This document shows, one piece after another, positions 62,328 through 64,000 of a stretch of 64,000 nucleotides of DNA. A program made the position numbers and the translations under genes. The stretch's first letter is position 1. The number at the start of each line of letters is the position of its first letter. The notes under the pieces are model-generated. The model saw only the letters and a list, made by a program, of their open reading frames with translations, was not told the DNA's origin and did no database searches. Origin of the DNA: Flavipsychrobacter sp. (GTDB lineage Bacteria; Bacteroidota; Bacteroidia; Chitinophagales; Chitinophagaceae); contig JARLGY010000054.1 in assembly GCA_031292525.1 (NCBI GenBank), positions 111,495 to 175,494 of the forward strand. Direction: 5' to 3'.

Positions 62328-62714
62328 ATGGTGCAACAGGTAACCGAAGGGGTAAGCATAACGGTAGAAACCTATTACCAGCCAGCCCAAAGCAACCCGC
62401 TCAGCTCAGAATATCTTTTTGCTTACCGCATTACTATAGAGAATTTGGGCACAATGCCTGTAAAGTTACTCAGCAGGCATTGGTATATCACAGATAGCAA
62501 TGGATCACACCGAGAGGTAGAAGGTGAGGGCGTAATAGGTCAGCAACCTATAATAGATCCTGGCGAAAGCTACCAGTACGTTTCGGCAGTAAACCTGCGC
62601 AGCGAAATGGGCAAAATGTATGGCACCTATAAAATGGAGAATCTCTATAATAAGAAACTATTAATAGTTGGTATACCAGAATTCCAATTAATAGCTCCGT
62701 TCAAAATGAATTAA
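62328..62714 (+). CDS. apaG: ApaG family protein
   Basis: 128 residues, beta-sandwich family. Motifs: GVSITVETYYQPAQSNPLSSEYLFAYRITIENLG (shortened here: VSITVETYYQPAQSNP), VKLLSRHWYITDSNG, EVEGEGVIGQQPIIDPGES. In gammaproteobacteria ApaG is encoded near apaH. In Bacteroidota it is often near recX or mnmG, as here. Function not firmly known. Confidence 0.93.
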   Translation: MVQQVTEGVSITVETYYQPAQSNPLSSEYLFAYRITIENLGTMPVKLLSRHWYITDSNGSHREVEGEGVIGQQPIIDPGESYQYVSAVNLRSEMGKMYGTYKMENLYNKKLLIVGIPEFQLIAPFKMN

Positions 62715-62734
62715 ATATAATATATTTATATGTT

Positions 62735-62775
62735 AAAGCGTGAAGGCAGCCCCCTGCTTCACGCTTTTCTTTTAC
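62735..62775 (+). terminator. Rho-independent terminator after apaG
   Basis: 11-bp stem AAAGCGTGAAG (62735-62745) / CTTCACGCTTT (62757-62767) extended inwards by CAG/CTG around CCCC, then TCTTTTA. It follows the apaG stop by about 20 bp. A lone perfect DnaA box (TGTGGATAA) follows at 62813-62821. Confidence 0.85.
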
Positions 62776-62938
62776 AAACACTTAAGCCATTATTCTGTGC
62801 CTTCACCCATTTTGTGGATAAACAAGAATATTTTGTTAATAAAAGTAAACAATCGTAATTTTCCACTCATACACAAACGTATTTTCGTTTTAGTACGTCT
62901 TGTAAACTAAGTTCTCTATCGTTACAAATAATGACTCT

Positions 62939-64000
62939 ATGAAAAAATTATTACTATCGCTATTGGTTATTGCCTTTTCCTTTGGCGCAGCACATGCGCA
63001 GCCAGCAGGTTGGCTGTACGAAAAGCCATTCGCGGTAACCAATAGCAGCCCTCAGCTTATCCTCAATTATACCATGGCGATAACTGTAAATACGCAGGCG
63101 CTCATCAGCGCAGGTAAAATGCAGGATAGCGGTCAGGATATTCGTTTTGGTACGCCATGCAATGGCCTCAAAATGTTTAACTATTTTATAGACTCAGGTA
63201 TTAATACAGCTACTACACTGATATATGTACGCATAGATAGTCTGAAGCCGAACACAACACGCACAATCTATATGTTCTATGGTAATCCTGATACTACAGC
63301 GGCATCTAATTATAGCGCGTTGGATGGACCATACACTATGTTTAATGGTCAGGACTATAGTTCATACGCCATCTTTGTAACTAATACTTGTTGTGGTGCT
63401 CATACTGATACAACGCAAACAGGTGTTTATTTTCAGCCAAATAAGAAATTGCTGGTTACTGCATTAGGTGCTTTTTCACCATTTGGAATATTTACTCAAA
63501 CTATAATGCAGTTGTCACAATATGACCCTATAACTTTAAGTGGAGCTGTAGTTGCGAACAAAGCAATGGGAACTTTTGGTTCAACTACCTGGACCTTTGT
63601 TGATCTTGCCAAGCCTATTCTCCTAAATCCAGATTCAACGTATGGTGTATCTATCGCGTTAGATGATGACTTCAACGATTATTATATAGGAACTACTTCT
63701 ATTCCACCAACATCTTCGCAAGTTTCCGTGTTGGGAAATGTAAGTAATTCCTTTTTTAGTACCCCTACAGCGTTAACAGCACCGTTTGCAAATCCATCAT
63801 CTTCTATAGCAGGCTATACTGACATTAAATATTATGTAGCACCCGTACAAAACAGTTATGTAAGCTATATACCCGATACTCAGATCAACGGCAGTGCGTA
63901 TATAGATCCTGTAAACAAACTGGTATGCCCTGGCACCAATACAAACTTTATAGCATTAGCCAGCGGCCAGGCCACCACCTACCAGTGGCAGGTAAACAAC
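62939..64000 (+). CDS. Secreted DUF2341 protein, 3' end outside window
   Basis: 354 residues without a stop. ATG at 62939-62941. Signal peptide MKKLLLSLLVIAFSFGAAHA. Residues ~20-125 resemble DUF2341 (WLYEKPFAVTNSS, VNTQALISAGKMQDSGQDIRFG, PNTTRTIYMFYGNPDT). Then a beta-rich part with choice-of-anchor-like pattern (YGVSIALDDDFNDYYIG) and, at the window end, the start of an Ig-like/PKD module (LVCPGTNTNFIALASGQ and TTYQWQVNN). Such proteins usually end in a T9SS sorting domain, outside view here. Confidence 0.8.
   Translation, partial: MKKLLLSLLVIAFSFGAAHAQPAGWLYEKPFAVTNSSPQLILNYTMAITVNTQALISAGKMQDSGQDIRFGTPCNGLKMFNYFIDSGINTATTLIYVRIDSLKPNTTRTIYMFYGNPDTTAASNYSALDGPYTMFNGQDYSSYAIFVTNTCCGAHTDTTQTGVYFQPNKKLLVTALGAFSPFGIFTQTIMQLSQYDPITLSGAVVANKAMGTFGSTTWTFVDLAKPILLNPDSTYGVSIALDDDFNDYYIGTTSIPPTSSQVSVLGNVSNSFFSTPTALTAPFANPSSSIAGYTDIKYYVAPVQNSYVSYIPDTQINGSAYIDPVNKLVCPGTNTNFIALASGQATTYQWQVNN

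Noticed and set aside
1..64000. CRISPR arrays, rRNA or tRNA genes
   Set aside because: No regularly spaced repeats, rRNA motifs or cloverleaf sequences were seen on either strand.

Overview
The window comes from a bacterium of the phylum Bacteroidota, most likely near the Chitinophagaceae. This is an inference from gene families and signals; no database search was possible. The support is: secreted proteins with type IX secretion (T9SS) C-terminal domains (27263-28168, 56657-58585), a DUF5723/TSP3/OmpA outer-membrane protein, a TlpA thioredoxin with a DUF4369-like N-terminus, several TAnnTTTG (-7) promoter elements close to start codons, and few Shine-Dalgarno sequences.

Left edge (1-3841): a partial YdcF/DUF218 membrane protein and DNA polymerase I (polA), both on the minus strand, with a palindromic dispersed repeat between them.

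Phage-derived cluster (about 3842-27258): nearly all genes are on the minus strand. Read in transcription order they are prohead protease/scaffold, major capsid, a membrane/coiled-coil (holin- or spanin-like) protein, an alpha-helical protein, a CHAP-type lysin, a 64-aa acidic protein, contractile tail sheath, tail tube, a tail-assembly chaperone with an unannotated -1-frame extension, tape measure, a DUF6046-like protein, baseplate hub, gpV-like spike, gpW/gp46-like protein, baseplate J, a gpI-like protein, fibre proteins, a LysM/gpX-like protein, a large SGNH-domain fibre with a signal peptide, small and large terminase, DUF1320 (gp36), Mu gp29-like portal (DUF935) and a gp37-like tail-terminator candidate. 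Portal, terminase, protease, capsid and a complete contractile tail all look intact. No integrase, transposase, repressor, replication gene or MuF protein is visible, and host genes flank both sides. Four non-phage genes (one membrane protein, two secreted proteins, one lipoprotein) and two families of non-coding repeats interrupt the structural genes. The gene order looks like a circular permutation of the usual Mu-like late region, and a truncated gene lies at its upstream end. A decayed Mu-like prophage and a domesticated particle (gene-transfer-agent-like) are both compatible with this.

Central host region (27263-50195): T9SS-exported protein, polysaccharide flippase and glycosyltransferase (divergent), nitroreductase, DoxX, YceI, VOC protein, geranylgeranyl-reductase-like flavoprotein, OmpA-family protein, GNAT acetyltransferase, an MBOAT O-acyltransferase with an SGNH-like partner, 2-oxoacid:ferredoxin oxidoreductase beta subunit, a second flippase, AraC regulator, PagL-like lipid A deacylase, DUF502 protein, serC, DUF1015 protein, TlpA-like protein and a small secreted protein. 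The theme is cell envelope and surface polysaccharide.

Right region (50196-64000): a PAS-domain histidine kinase, a PpiD-like chaperone, a ~690-bp AT-rich intergenic region with three perfect DnaA boxes, nadA, a T9SS protein, an outer-membrane barrel protein, mnmG (gidA), recX, apaG and a partial DUF2341 secreted protein. Two perfect 16-bp parS-type sites (59088-59103 and inside mnmG at 60234-60249) together with the DnaA boxes suggest that this end of the window lies at or near the chromosome replication origin.
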